64,000 bases of DNA from Leptodactylus fallax (lineage: Eukaryota; Chordata; Amphibia; Anura; Leptodactylidae), in contig CAMRHE010000501.1 in assembly GCA_947044405.1 (NCBI GenBank), positions 1,153,001 through 1,217,000 on the forward strand, in the 5' to 3' direction. Shown one piece after another: positions 46,901 through 60,700 of this stretch. Position 1 is the stretch's first letter. Each line of letters opens with the position of its first letter. The notes below the pieces were generated by a model. It was not told the DNA's origin. It ran no database searches and worked only from the letters and a program-made list of their open reading frames with translations. The translations under genes were made by a program, and so were the position numbers.

Positions 46901-49160
46901 TGATGTCAGTAACTTAGGGCGGGTGCTGTACAATCTGATGTGATATATACAGCTGGTTGCCAGTGTAATGGGTGAATAGAAATACTGTGTATAGGTTGAC
47001 CATCTGAGGCTGTGCAAATGTTCATATTATCAGTGATGTCAGTAACAGGGGGCGGGGCTGTGACAACCTCTCAGACATGATATATACAGCTGGGTATAAG
47101 TAGTAATAGATGGATAGCTGTCATAGTTAAGGTATGCAGATCTCATGTCTGATCGCATGTCATTATATCAGTGATGTCAGTAACAGGGGCGGGGCTGTGA
47201 CAACCTCTCGACATGATATATACAGCTGGGTGTCCGTAGTAATAGATGAATAGCTGTCTGTAGTATAAGGTGTCGGATCTCATGTCTGATCACATGTCAT
47301 TATATCCGTGATGTCGTAACAGGGCGGAGCTGTGACAACCTCTCAGACATGGTATATACAGCTGGTTGTCAGTAGTAATAGATGAATAGCTGTCTGCAGT
47401 ATAAGGTGTACCGGATCTCATGTCTGATCACATGTCATTATATTATATCAGTGATGTCAGTAACAGGGGGCGGGGCTGTGACAACCTCTCAGACATGATA
47501 TATACAGCTGGTTCAGTAGTAATAGATGAATAGCTGTACTGTAGTATAAGTTGCGGATCTCATGTCTGATCACATTCATTATAGTGATGTCAGTAACAGG
47601 GGCGGAGCTGAGCAACCTCTCACACATGATATATACAGCTGGGTGTCAGTAGTAATAGATGAATAAGCTGTACTGTAGTATAAGGTGTGTAAGGATCTCA
47701 TGTCTGATCACATGTCATTATATTATATCAGTGATGTCAGTAACAGGGGGCGGGGCTGTGACAACCTCTCACACATGATATACAGCTGGTTGTCAGTAGT
47801 AATAGATGAATAATGTACTGTGGTATAAGGTGCGGATCTCATGTCTGATCACATGTCATTATATTATATCAGTGATGTCAGTAACAGGGGGCGGGGCTGT
47901 AGTAGCCTCTCAGACATGATATATACAGCTGGTTGTCAGTAGTAATAGATGAATAGCTGTGACTGTAGTATAAGGTGCAGGATCTCATGTCTGATCACAT
48001 CGTGTCTCAGTGATGTCAGTAACAGAGGGCGGGGCTTGACCTTCTGTCACACATGATATATACAGCTGGTGTTCAGTAGTAATGTCAGTGAATAGCTGTC
48101 TGTATATAAGGTGCGGATCTCATGTCTGATCACATGTCATTATATTATATCAGTGATGTCAGTAACAGGGCGGGGGCTTGACAACCTCTCACACATGATA
48201 TATACAGCTGGGTGTCAGTAGTAATAGATGAATAGCTGTACTGTGTATAAGGTGTGCGGATCTCATGTCTGATCACATTCATTATAGTGATGTCAGTAAC
48301 AGAGCGGGCTGTGACAACCTCTCACACATGATATATGCAGCTGGGTGTCAGTAGTAATAGATGAATAGCTGTACTGTAGTATAAGGTGTCGGATCTCATG
48401 TCTGATCACATGTCATTATATCAGTAGTGTCAGTAACAGGGGCAGGGCTTGACTACCTCTCAGACATGATATATACAGCTGGGTTCAGTAGTAATAGATG
48501 AATAGCTGTACTGTAGTATAAGGTGTGCGGATCTCATGTCTGATCACATGTCATTATATCAGTGATGTCAGTAACAAATAGGCTTGACAACCTCTCACAC
48601 ATGATATACAGCTGGTGTCAGTAGTAATAGATGAATAGCACTGCGTATAAGGTGTGCGGATCTCATGTCTGATCACATGTCATTATATTATATCAGTGAT
48701 GTCAGTAACAGGGTGGGGCTTGACAACCTCTCAGACATGATATATACAGCTGGTTGTCAATGTGTAGATGAACAACTGTACTTCCTTAGTATAAGGTGTG
48801 CGGATCTCATGTCTGATCACATGTCATTATATTATATCCCAGTGATGTCAGTAACAGGAGGCGGGGCTGTGACAACCTCTCACATGATATATACAGCTGA
48901 GTCTGTCAGTAGTAATAGATGAATAGCTGTCTTAGTATAAGGTGCGGATCTCATGTCTAATCTCATGTCATTATATCAGTGATTCAGTAACAGGGCGGGC
49001 TTGACAACCTCTCACACATGATATATCAGCTGGTTCAGTAGTAATAGATGAATAGCTGTACTGTAGTATAATGGATCTATTCTGATCAATTCTATTATAT
49101 CAGTATGTCAGTAACGAGAGCGAGTTATATCTCAGACATGATATATACAGCTGGGTGTCA
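46901..49160 (-). repeat. Mirror copy of the 139-146-bp satellite
   Basis: Reverse complement of 30,129-32,631 with many 1-5 base losses, so unit length is no longer discrete. An additional, more diverged unit seems to precede it at about 46,760-46,900. Confidence 0.92.
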
Positions 49161-50748
49161 CCGCTGACAGACGGACTACATATATATTATAGTACGGTCA
49201 GGTCTATAGATTTACGATCAGACTACACAGGCCTCGCTCCTAGTCTGTAATTTCTAGTACTGTCGTCTCCCATCTGAGGTTTTCCAGTCGCAGGCTATCC
49301 GCTGAGAGTTGTAGTGTTGCAGTTGGAGGTTCCACCACTCAGCTTTCTAGGAGATAGATATAAGCACTGCTGTCAGTCCCCTGTAAATAAGAAGTGGAGC
49401 ACTTTAGGGCGCTCTGCTGGAGATATTTGGTTGGCTTTGAAGAGCGTCCATTGTACTCAGTGGCTGCCCTGGCCACGACATAAGTCACCCCATTCTAGGT
49501 GCCCATACATCCTAATTGGGCCACTGGACTATGGAGGTCTTATCTACACTGCCCCTTTAAGGAGACCCTGCAGGTGTCCACTGTTGCCATTAGGGGTTAA
49601 TATCACTCCCCTCGCCCCAGGTGATATTCCACCCGGCTGCACTAATCAGAATGATTCTACTAATTAACGCTGAGACAATGTAACGATTCTCTGCGGCGGC
49701 CGCCATTGTCTGCTTACAATGCAGTGATGGATTGCATCGGAGATTGAATAGGAAGTGCGGACCCCGCGCCCTTATATGAGGAGCGCGCTCTATGGGGGAG
49801 CCGACGTGTCTGTGGATATGGACTGGGGAAGGCTGGACACGCATATCAGAAATAAGGCGGCGTTCACACGCTGCAGAAATAGCTGAAATCAGTTCAAATC
49901 ATCTAAACTGAGGATCTATCAGAGATCTGCCTGGCGTGAACAGGCCCTAAGGACAGCAGCTGGATGTCACCCGGGGCCCGTCCTGCTGATGCACACCAAC
50001 ACGTATAAACACCCCTAACCAATGACTCTGGGGCCCCCGCATGTGGCCCCCACAATGATGGCCACAGCTCACTATAGATTACACGGAGGGTGCAGAGGTG
50101 ATACTGGGGCCCCCAGCCTATGACGTGGCTTGCAGTATCTCAGGGCCCGGGGGGGCACATACTTTGGGTGTTGCTTAGACACTGATATTCTGGTGTCATT
50201 ATCCCAGTCTCGGGTTTCTATCTGACTAATCCGTAATTTCCATGTACACTGGCGCGGCGCCCCCCCTGGTGTCATCTGTTATTGGCTCAGACCTCCCTGA
50301 CACTAAGTAGGGCTGCAGGGCCACAGCGACCTTTATCTGACTGTCAGCGACTAATGTGTTCAGTAATACAGAGGGAACGTGCGGCAGGTAAACGCTGATC
50401 CGAGCCAGCGCGCTCCAGAGATCTGCGACCGTAGGGAAGGAAATGTCAGACGAGGCTTGAAGACGAAAATCAGAAGATTCTCGGGAAGAGGAGACGGCGA
50501 ATATTGATGGGGTTTCATAGATGCCGACGCTATGTTATACTACGTTATTACGCTCCATGTATCTGACAACCTCATGGGCTGGCTACTCATATTGTAGATT
50601 GTAATCGCCGAAGGAAGTGACTCTTGGAGCGGCCACTACTGGGGAAAGGAGGTATTACATGGTGCGGTAGTGAATGGCGAGCCGGCTGAAACCTGGTGTC
50701 TGAGTAATGAGAGGACCCACGAGACATAGGGGCGCCAATACTATCCTT
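49161..50748 (-). other. Mirror copy of the 28,539-30,128 unique island
   Basis: Near-identical reverse complement with few indels, in contrast to the adjacent arrays. It has no gene. Confidence 0.92.
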
Positions 50749-52412
50749 ATCACTATTTTGCAATGTTGTGCACTATTTTCCAGTGTCATTCACCATTTTG
50801 TGATGTCATTTACTATTTTGGAAGCGTTATTCACTATTTTTTTCAGTGACAATAATTATTTTGCAGCATCATTCAAACTATTTTACGATGTAGTTCACTA
50901 TTTTGCAGTGTCTTGCACTATTTTGTGACGTCGTTCACTATTTTCCTGTGTCGTTCACTATTTTGCAGTGTCGTTCACTATTTTGCAGTGTGTTGCACTA
51001 TTTTGCAGTATCATGCACTATTTTCCAGTGTCAATCACTATTTTACAGTGTCGATCACTATTTTACAGTGTCGATCACTATTTATGCAAAGTCCTTCACT
51101 ATTTTCCAGGTCGTTCCTATTTCCAAGTGTCGCTCACTATTTTGCAGTGTCCTTCACTATTTTCCAGTGTCGATCACTATTTTGCAGTGTCCTTCACTAT
51201 TTTCCAGTGTCCTTCACTATTTTGCAGTGTCCTTCACTATTTTCCAGTGTCCTTCACTATTTTCCAAAATCGTTCACTATTTTGCAGTGTCCTTCACTAT
51301 TTTCCAGTGTCGTTCACTATTTTCCAGTGTAGTTCACTTTTTGAAGTGGTCGTTCACTATTTTGGAGTGTCTTGCACTATTTTGCAGCGTCTTGCACTAT
51401 TTTGCAGCTCGCTCACTATTTTGCAGCGTCGTTCACTATTTTCCAGTGTCGCTCACTATTTTCCAATGTCGTTCACTATTTTTGCAGCCGGGCGTTCACT
51501 ATTTTGGAGTGTCGCTCACTATTTTCCAGTGCCGTTCACTATTTTGAGTGTCTAGCACTATTTTGTAGCCGTCGTTCACTAATTTGCAGTGTCGCTCACT
51601 ATTTTGGAGTGTCGCTCACTATTTTGGAGTGTCGCTCACTATTTTCCAGTGTCGATCACTATTTTGCAGTGTCCTTCACTATTTTCCAGTGTCGTTCACT
51701 ATTTTCCAGTGTGCTTCACTATTTTGAAGTGTCGCTTCACTATTTTGGAGTGTCTGGCAACTATTTTTGCAGCCTCTTGCAACTATTTTGTAGCGTCGTT
51801 CACTATTTTCCGTGTCGTTCACTATATTGCAGCGTCGTTCACTATTTTTGAGTGTCGTCCACCTAATTTTCCAGTACCGTTCACTATTTTGCAGTGTCTA
51901 GCACTATTTTTGCAAAGTCGTTCACTAATTTGCAGTGTGGTCTCACTATTTTGGAGTGTCGTTCACTATTTTGGAGTGTCGTTCACTATTTTTCCAGTGT
52001 CGATCACTATTTTGCAGTGTCCTTCACTATTTTCCAGTGTCGTTCACTATTTTCCAGTGTCAGTCCACTATTTTGAAGTGTCGTTTCACTATTTTTGGAG
52101 TGTCTTGCACTATTTTGCAGCGTGCCTTGCACTATTTTTTGCAGCGCTGCTTTACTATTTTCCAGTGTCGTTCACTATATTGCAGCGTCGTTCACTATTT
52201 TGGAGTGTCGTTCACTATTTTCCAGTGCCAGTCCACTATTTTGCAGTGTCTTGCACTATTTTGCAGCGTCGTTCACTAATTTGCAGTGTCGCTCACTATT
52301 TTGGAGTGTCGTTCACTATTTTCCAGTGTTGTTCACTAATTTGCAGTGTCGTTCAATATTTTGCAGTGTCGATCACTATTTTGCAGTGTCGCTCAGTATT
52401 TTTCGGTGTCGG
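50749..52412 (-). repeat. Mirror copy of the 20-bp array
   Basis: Reverse complement of 26,901-28,538 and of similar length, but the 20-bp register is broken repeatedly (for example 51,085, 51,340, 51,480 and 51,740). Confidence 0.94.
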
Positions 52413-53291
52413 ATGTGATTCTAGCTCTACCTGCACGCCAGATACGTTTCATACATATTTTCCCTTCTCTATCTATCCACATGGAGGCCGCCACCGCCGC
52501 CGCTTGTCTCCTCCACATCCCTGTTCGTGTTTTCACCGCAGGTTGACGCAATTTCTCTGCGTGTGTCTGGAGGAGCGGAGATGCGGCGGGGGCTCTGACA
52601 GGGGCCTCCGGTTTATTTGCAGGAGTTTTTCGCCTCTTGCTCGCCGCTCGCTCCCTCCGGGAAGGACGATTGTGTGTGGGAACGTGCACAAAGATTTCCA
52701 TCCCTTATCTTATTAATTCTCACCCCCCGCGCGGCGGCTGGGCACACGGGGCACACACGGTCCTTAGACCTCACCTGGGCGCATCCAGGCGGCGAGGGAG
52801 CAGAGATCCTCAGCAGGCAGGAAGGGACATCCCAAAAGAGCTCTGCATTAATATCAGGAGGCTGCACCCGCACGTTGCACAAGCTCTCTGTTTTTGTGTT
52901 ATCTCTCAATCTCCCCGCTGTTAGGGGGGAGGGGGACATGTCCGGGGCACAGCACGGGGCAGGAGAGAGGTGCTCACAGCCATGTCTATGCCAACTGCTA
53001 CAAAGAGGCACCGAAAACATCACGTCTGAGGAGACGCCTGCCAGTCTACTGTCAGAGACAACACAAGACCCAGCACCACCTGCTGCAAGAATGGGCCGAC
53101 CCAGCACACCCTGAAAATACACAACGCCCCTCTTATGGTGCGGGTCTCCCTATGGCGGTGATAACAGAAGTTACCACACCAAGGACCCCACCCCCTGTCA
53201 CCTGACACCCCCGGAGCTCCCCTCTTTGCTTATTAAGGGAAACAAACTATTGATTTTTAGTTTTCTGCCTTTCACTATAGAAAAAAAAATC
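52413..53291 (-). other. Mirror copy of the 26,023-26,893 island
   Basis: Reverse complement with few differences. Frames of up to 169 codons here are created by indels and have no counterpart in the left arm. Confidence 0.9.
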
Positions 53292-54569
53292 CTCCTTGCA
53301 CAAGTCACAGAGAAAGCCCACTACTCTCCATAATTGGGAGCACAGCTAACCTCCTCCACCTCCCTGCACAGGTCACAGAGCACGCCCACTACTCTCCATA
53401 GTTGGGAGCACAGCTAACCTCCTCCCCCTCCCTGCACAGGTCACAGAGCACGCCACTACTCTCCATAGTGGGAGCATAGCTAACCTCCTCCCCCTCCCTG
53501 CACAGGTCACAGACCGCCCACTACTCTCCATAATTGGGAGCACAGCTAACCTCCTCCCCCTCCCTGCACAGGTCACAGAGCACGCCCACTACTCTCCGTA
53601 ATGGGGAGCGACAGTTAACCTCTCCTCCCCCTCCCTGCACAAGTCACAGAGCACGCCCACTACACTCCGTAATGGGGAGTACAGCTAACCTCTTCCCCCT
53701 CACTGCACAAGTCACAGAGCCGTCCACTACACTCCCGTAATGGGGAGTACAGCTAACCTCCTCCCACTCCCTGCACAGGTCACTGAGCACGCCCCACTAC
53801 ATTCCATAATGGGGAGTACAGCTAACCTCCTCCCCCTCCCTGCACAGGTCACAGAGCATGCTCGCTAAACTCCCGTAATGGGGAGCACAGATAACCCTAC
53901 TCCCCTTCCCTGCACAAGACACAGAGTACACCCACTACAATCCATAATAGGGAGCACAGCTAACCTCCTCCCCCTCCCTGCACAGGTCACAGAGCACGCT
54001 CGCTAAACTCCGTAATGGGGAGCACAGCTAACCTCCCCTTCCCCTTGCACAAGACACAGAGCACACCCACTACAATCCATAATAGGGAGCACAGCTAACC
54101 TCCTCCCCCTCCCTGCACAAAACACAGAGCATGCCTGCTACTCCTCTCCATGATAGTAAACACAGCTCCATCCCCTCCCCTGCACAGGATACAGAGCATG
54201 CCCACTACACTCTCAATGTTAATAAACAGAACTCAGCTCCTCCACCTCCCCTGCACAGGTCACAGAGCACGTCCGCTACATTCTCTACGATACTAAACAC
54301 AGCTCAGCTCCTCCCCATCCCTGCACAGGACACAGAGCATGAACTCACTACACTCTCCATAATAGTAAACACAGCTCAGCTCCTCCCACTCCCTGCACAG
54401 GACACAGAGCATCCCCCCTACACTCTCCATAATAGTAAACACAGCTCAGCATCTCCCCCTCCCTGCATAAGTCACAGAGTACAACCGCTAAACTCTCCAT
54501 GGTAGTAAACACAGCTCCTTCCCCTCCCTGCACAGGTCACAGAGCACGCCCGCTACACTCTCCCCTGAT
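53292..54569 (-). repeat. Mirror copy of the 68-bp array
   Basis: Reverse complement of 24,757-26,022, similar length, scattered indels. Confidence 0.93.
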
Positions 54570-56598
54570 ACCTCTTGTCACCCCCTCTACCTCATAGATT
54601 GTAAGCTCTTGTGTCACCTCCTCTACCTCATAGATTGTAAGCTCTTGTGTCACCTCCTCTACCTTATAGATTGTAAGCTCTTGTGTCACCTCCTCTACCT
54701 CATAGATTGTAAGCTCTTGTGTCACCTCTCTACCTCATAGATTGTAAGCTCTTGTGTCACCTCCTCTACCTCATAGATTGTAAGCTCTTGTGTCACCTCC
54801 CCTACCTCATAGATTGTAAGCTCTTGTGTCACCTCTACCTCATAGATTGTAAGCTCTTGTGTCACCTCCTCTACCTCATAAATTGTAAGCTCTTGTGTCA
54901 CCTCCTCTACCTCATAGATTGTAAGCTCTTGTGTCACCTCTACCTCATAGATTGTAAGCTCTTGTGTCACCTCCTCTACCTCATAGATTGTAAGCTCTTG
55001 TGTCACCTCTACCTCATAGATTGTAAGCTCTTGTGTCACCTCTACCTCATAGATTGTAAGCTCTTGTGTCACCTCCTCTACCTCATAGATTGTAAGCTCT
55101 TCTGTCACCTCTACCTCATAGATTGTAAGCTCTTGTGTAACCTCTACCTCATAGATTGTAAGCTCTTGTGTCACCTCCTCTACCTCATAGATTGTAAGCT
55201 CTTGTGTCACCTCCTCTACCTCATAGATTGTAAGCTCTTGTGTCACCTCTACCTCATAGATTGTAAGCTCTTGTGTCACTTCTACCTCATAGATTGTAAG
55301 CTCTTGTGTCACCCCCTCTACCTCATAGATTGTAAGCTCTTGTGTCACCTCCTCTACCTCATAGATTGTAAGCTCTTGTGTCACCTCTACCGCATAGATT
55401 GTAAGCTCTTGTGTCACCTCCTCTACCTCATAGATTGTAAGCTCTTGTGTCACTTCTACCTCATAGATTGTAAGCTCTTGTGTCACCTCCTCTACCTCAT
55501 AGATTGTAAGCTCTTGTGTCACCTCCTCTACCTCATAGATTGTAAGCTCTTGTGTCACCTCCTCTACCTCATAGATTGTAAGCTCTTGTGTCACCTCTAC
55601 CTCATAGATTGTAAGCTCTTGTGTCACCTCTGCCTCATAGAGTGTAAGCTCTTGTGTCTCCTCTACCTCATAGATTGTAAGCTCTTGTGTCACCTCCTCT
55701 ACCTCATAGATTGTAAGCTCTTGTGTCACCTCCTCTACCTCATAGATTGTAAGCTCTTATATCACCTCTACCTCAGATTGTAAGCTCTTGTGTCACCTCC
55801 TCTACCTCATAGAGTGTAAGCTCTTGTGTCACCTCCTCACCTCATAGATTGTAAGCTCTTTTGTCACCTCCTCTACCTCATAGATTGTAAGCTCTTGTGT
55901 CACCTCTACCTCATAGATTGTAAGCTCTTGTGTCACCTCCTCTACCTCATAGATTGTAAGTTCTTGTGTCACTCCCCTCTACCTCATAGATTGTAAGCTC
56001 TTGTGTCACCTCCTCTACCTCATAGATTGTAAGCTCTTGTGTCACCTCCTCTACCTCATAGATTGTTAGCTCTTGTGTCACCCCTCTACCTCATAGATTG
56101 TAAGCTCTTGTGTCACCTCCTCTACCTCATAGATTGTAAGCTCTTGTGTCACCTCCTCTACCTCATAGATTGTAAGCTCTTGTGTCACCTCCTCTACCTC
56201 ATAGATTGTAAGCTCTTGTGTCACCCTCTACCTCATAGATTGTAAGCTCTTGTGTCACCTCCTCTACCTCATAGATTGTAAGCTCTTGTGTCACCTCCTC
56301 TACCTCATAGATTGTAAGCTCTTGTGTCACCTCTACCTCATAGATTGTAAGCTCTTGTGTCACCTCTACCTCATAGATTGTAAGCTCTTGTGTCACCTCT
56401 ACCTCATAGATTGTAAGCTCTTGTGTCACCCACTACCTCATAGATTGCAAGCTCTTGTGTCACCTCCTCTACCTCATAGATTGTAAGCTCTTGCGTGCCT
56501 CCTCTACCTGTTGATTGTAGCTCTTGTGTCACCTCCTCTACCTCATAGATTGTAAGCTCTTGTGTCACCTCCTCTACCTCATAGATTGTAAGCTCTTG
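54570..56598 (+). repeat. Mirror copy of the 33/36-bp array
   Basis: Reverse complement of 22,721-24,752, with length equal within about 10 bp. Rare single-unit variants of the left array recur at the mirrored places (54,665, 54,881, 55,101, 55,277, 55,392, 55,455, 55,815 and 55,961). Single-base indels have broken the open frames. Confidence 0.95.
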
Positions 56599-56750
56599 CG
56601 AGCAGGGCCCTCAGTCCCAGTGTATGAATTGACTATTTCTTTGTAATGTATCTTTTTTCGTCAGTACTTGATCCCTACAAGTTGTACAGCGCTGCGAGAA
56701 TATGTTGGCGCTATATAAATAAAGTGTATTATTATTATTATTATTATTAT
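56599..56750 (+). mobile_element. Mirror copy of the L2-like LINE 3' tail
   Basis: This reads in the sense of the LINE: 'gcagggccctcagtccc' through 'gttggcgctatataaataaa' to (ATT)n at 56,728-56,750. Confidence 0.75.
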
Positions 56751-57785
56751 ACAAGTCAGTGAGCCATCTCCAGACTCCAGGTACCTAAGGTCCTTGTGGC
56801 TGCTGTAAAAACAAACCTCTGGATGCTGTTATTAGCTCAGACAAGATGGCCGCCTCCATAACTATCTGCAGAAACAGAACTGAAGATCTATAAGCAGAAG
56901 AGAAAAAGAAAAACGTGCAGTCAGTTTGATCTCCTGGGATGTGGGAAAGCTGGGTGCAGGACTGCAAAGGTGGGCGGGAGGAGGGAGCTAAGCCATTGTG
57001 TTCTCCCCGTTGTTCCTCCTGGCGCCGCTCTGGTTGGTGGTTTGTCTACTCCCTCGCTGCCGTCTATTCTCTGCCCTGCAGGCTAAACACAGGAGCTTGT
57101 CACACACAAGTGTCCTCAATCAGCCTGAGGCCAGGAGGAGGCGCAAGAGGAGCGGGCACACATGGCTCATTCTCCTCCTCACATTTATCTTCTGTCATCT
57201 TTTCATCTCTCTGCTCCAGGAAAGCTGGGTGACAAGAAAGCATGGCTGCCATCACCCAGCTTCTCCGGACTACTGCTTGTGGATGCCAGCGGGGCGATGT
57301 GGGTGACAAATCGATGTTGTATCCAGACAGGCGAAACATTGTAACGGTTTTCGCCTCATTGTAAGACTGCGCCAAACGGCACCAGATTTAAAGTACCTGC
57401 AGATATCAGAATCAAAGATGGCGGCATCACAAGACGCGAGCGGTATAATTACCTCTACGGGATACATGCCCGCTCCGCTGCACTACGCAACCTCTGCACG
57501 ATATTGCGGTGGCGTCTCGGCGTCGCGCTCGTCATACCGCAGTAACGGTAACAGAATGGCGTCATTAATAAGAGGATAATTAAGATGTCAGCTGATTACT
57601 CGCCTGTCTAGTAAACATCTGCGGCTGCCACTGAGCGGCGGAGGACACAGCTTTACACGGCAGCGGGGGAGGGGTCACCGTCCTGACCTGTCATTACGGG
57701 ACGAGCGTCCTAGAGGGTCACGAGAAGCAAAGAACGCACGGAAAAATGGCGGCAAGCGAAAAAATTATCTGTGCCTGGGGCAATA
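56751..57785 (-). other. Mirror copy of the CpG-rich unique island
   Basis: Near-identical reverse complement of 21,541-22,566, including the YY1-like words and the stem-loop. Confidence 0.92.
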
Positions 57786-60700
57786 CTAGAGAGGCAGGGG
57801 AGGGACCGGGGGGAACAGAGAGGAGGGGGAGAAACCGGGGAACAAAGAGAGGAGGGGGGAGAAACCGGGTAACAAGACAGAGGAAGGGGAGAAACCGGGG
57901 ACAAGAGAGAGGAGGGGAGAGACCGGGGTAACAAGAGAGAGGAGGGGGAGAGACTGGGACAAAAGAGAGGAGGGGGAGAGACGGGGTAACAAGAGAGAGA
58001 GGGGGACGGGGGTACAAAAGAGAGGAGGGGGGAGAGACCGGGGGTAACAAGAGAGAGGTGGGGGAGAACCGGGGTAATAAAGAGAGAGGAGGGGAGAGAC
58101 GGGGTACAAGAGAAAGAGGGGGAGAGACCGGGGTAATTGAGAGGAGGGGAGAACCGGGGCACAAAAGAGGAGGGGAAGAAACCGGGGGTAATATGAGAGA
58201 GAGGGGGAAAACCGGGGGTAACAAGAGAGAGGAGGGGAGAAACCGGGGTAACAAGAGAGAGGAGGGGGAAGAAACCGGGGAGAACAAGAGAGAGGAGGGG
58301 GAGAGGCCGGGGGTAACAAGTAACATGAGGGGGAGAAACCGGGGGAACAAGAAAGAGGAGGGGGGAGAAACCGGGTAAGATGAGAGAGGAGGGGGAGAAA
58401 CCGGGAGTATATGAGAGAGGAGGGGCAGAGACCGGGGGAGAAGAGAGGAGGGGAGAAACGGACAAGAGAGAGGAGGGGGAGAGACCGCGGCAAGAGAGAG
58501 GAGGGGAGAGGCCGGGGGTACAAGAGAGAGGGGGGGAGAAACCGGGGTACAAGAGAGAGGGGGAGAGAAACCGGGGGTAACAAAGAGAGGAGGGGAAGAA
58601 ACGGGGGTAACAAGAGAGAGGAGGGGGAGAGGCCGGGGGTAACAAGAAAGATGAGGGGAGAAACCGGGGAACAAGAAGAGGAGGGGGGAGAAACCGGGGT
58701 AAGATGAGAGAGGAGGGGGGAGAAACCGGGAGTAATATGAGAGAGGAGGGGGCAGAGACCGGGGGTAAGAAGAGAGAGGAGGGGGGAGAAACCGGGGGTA
58801 ACAGAGAGAGGGGAGGGGAGAGCCGGGGAACAAGAGAGAGGGAGAACGGGTACAAGAGAGAGGGAGAGACGGAAAAGAGAGAGGAGGGGGAGAAACCGGG
58901 TACAAGAGAGAGGAGGGGGAGAAACTGGGTACAAGAGAGAGGAGGGAAGAAACCGGGGGTAACAAGAGAGAGGAGGGGGAGAGGCTAGGGACAAGAAAGA
59001 GGAGGGGGAGAAACCGGTGGACAAGACAGAGGAGGGGGAGAGACCGGGGGGTAACAACAGAGAGGAGGGGGAGAGACGGGGTAACAAGAGAGAGGAGGGG
59101 AGAGACCGGGGTACAAGAAAGAGAGGGGGAGAAACTGGGGTAATAAGAAAGAGGAAGGAGGGAGAGGGGGGAATAGGAGAGAGGAGGGGAGGGATCAGGT
59201 AATAGGAGAGAGGGGAGGGATTGCAGTAATAAGAGAGGAGGGGGAGAAACGGAGTAATATGAGAGAGAGGGGCAGAACCGGGGGAAAGAGAGAGTGAGAG
59301 AGGGGTAATAAGAGAGGAGGGGGAGAGACCGGGGGTTATTAGAGAGAGGAGGGGAGAGACTGGGTAAGAAGAGAGGAGGGGAGAGACCGTACAAGACAGA
59401 GGAGGGAAACACAAGAAGAGAGGGAAACCGGGGTGAATGAGGAGAGGAGGGGAGAACAGTAACATGAGAGGAGGGGAAGAAAGGGGTATAAGAGAGAGAG
59501 GAGAGCCGGGGGTGAAGAAAGACGAGGGAGAAAGTGGGAAGCAGAGGAGGAGAAACTAAAGGCCAAGACAGAGGAGGGGGAGAACCGGGCAAGAGAGAGG
59601 AGGGGGAAAGGGTAAGAGAGAGAGGGGGAGAGACTGAAGAAGAGAAAGGAGGGGGAGAGAGGGGTAAAGAGAGAGGAGGGGGAGATCGGTACAAGAGAGA
59701 GAGGGAGAGCCAGAAGAGAGAGAGGGGGAAAACCAGGGTAAGAGAGAGAGGGGGAAAAGGGTAAGAGAGAGTGGGAGGGGAAGAAACCGGGGTAAATGAG
59801 AGAGAGGAGGGGGAAACTGGGTAACAAGCAGAGAGGGGGAGAACCGGGGTACAAAAGAGAGGAGGGGAGAATGGGTAAGAGAGAGAGGGGGAAACCGGGG
59901 TAGAAGAGAGAGGAGGGGGAGAAACTGGGGGTAAAGAGAGGAGGGGCAGAAACTGGGGGTAAAGAAGAGGAGGGGGAAACCGGTGTATAGAGAGAGAGGG
60001 GAGAGACCCACAGAGAGAGGAGGGGAGAACCGGGCATAAGAGAGAGGAGGGGGAGAGACCGGGAAGAGAGAGGAGGGGGAGAGACTGGGTAAAGAGAGAG
60101 GAGGGGGAGAGACTGGGTAAATGAGAAGAGAGGGGAGAAACTGCAGGAGAGAGAGAGGAGGGGGAGAGGCTCGGGTAACAAGAAAGATGAGGGAAACCGG
60201 GGGTGAAAGAAGAGGAGGGGAGAAACCGGTAGATGAGAGAGAGGGGGGAAAACGGGTAATATGAGAGAGGATGGTGAGAGGCTAAGGTAATAAGAGAGAG
60301 AGGGGAAAGGGGTAATAGGAGAGAGGAGGGGAAGAACTGGGGTAACAGAGAGGAGGGGAGAGCCAGGGGTAACAAGAAAAGAGGAGAAAGCAAGAGAGAG
60401 AGAGTGGGGGAGAAAACGGGTAGAGAGAGGGAAACGTGTAAGAGAGAGGAGGGGAGAACCGAAGAAGAGAGGGGGAAAACCGGGGGCACATAAGAGGAGG
60501 GGGAAACAGGGGCAATATGAGAGAGGAGGGGACGGGAAGAGAGAGAGGGGGGAGAAACTGGTAAAAGAAGAGAGGGGAGAGAGGGTAAGAGAGGAGGGGA
60601 GAGATGGTAATAGAGAGAGAGGGGGAGAGATGGTAAATGAGAGAGAGTAGGGGGAGAACGGGTAAGAAGAGAGAGAGGGGAGATTAAAATAGAAGAGAGG

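Noticed and set aside
52613..53122. Overlapping frames of 95-169 codons on both strands
   Set aside because: The left-arm counterpart (26,090-26,700) lacks them, so they result from indels in the degraded arm.
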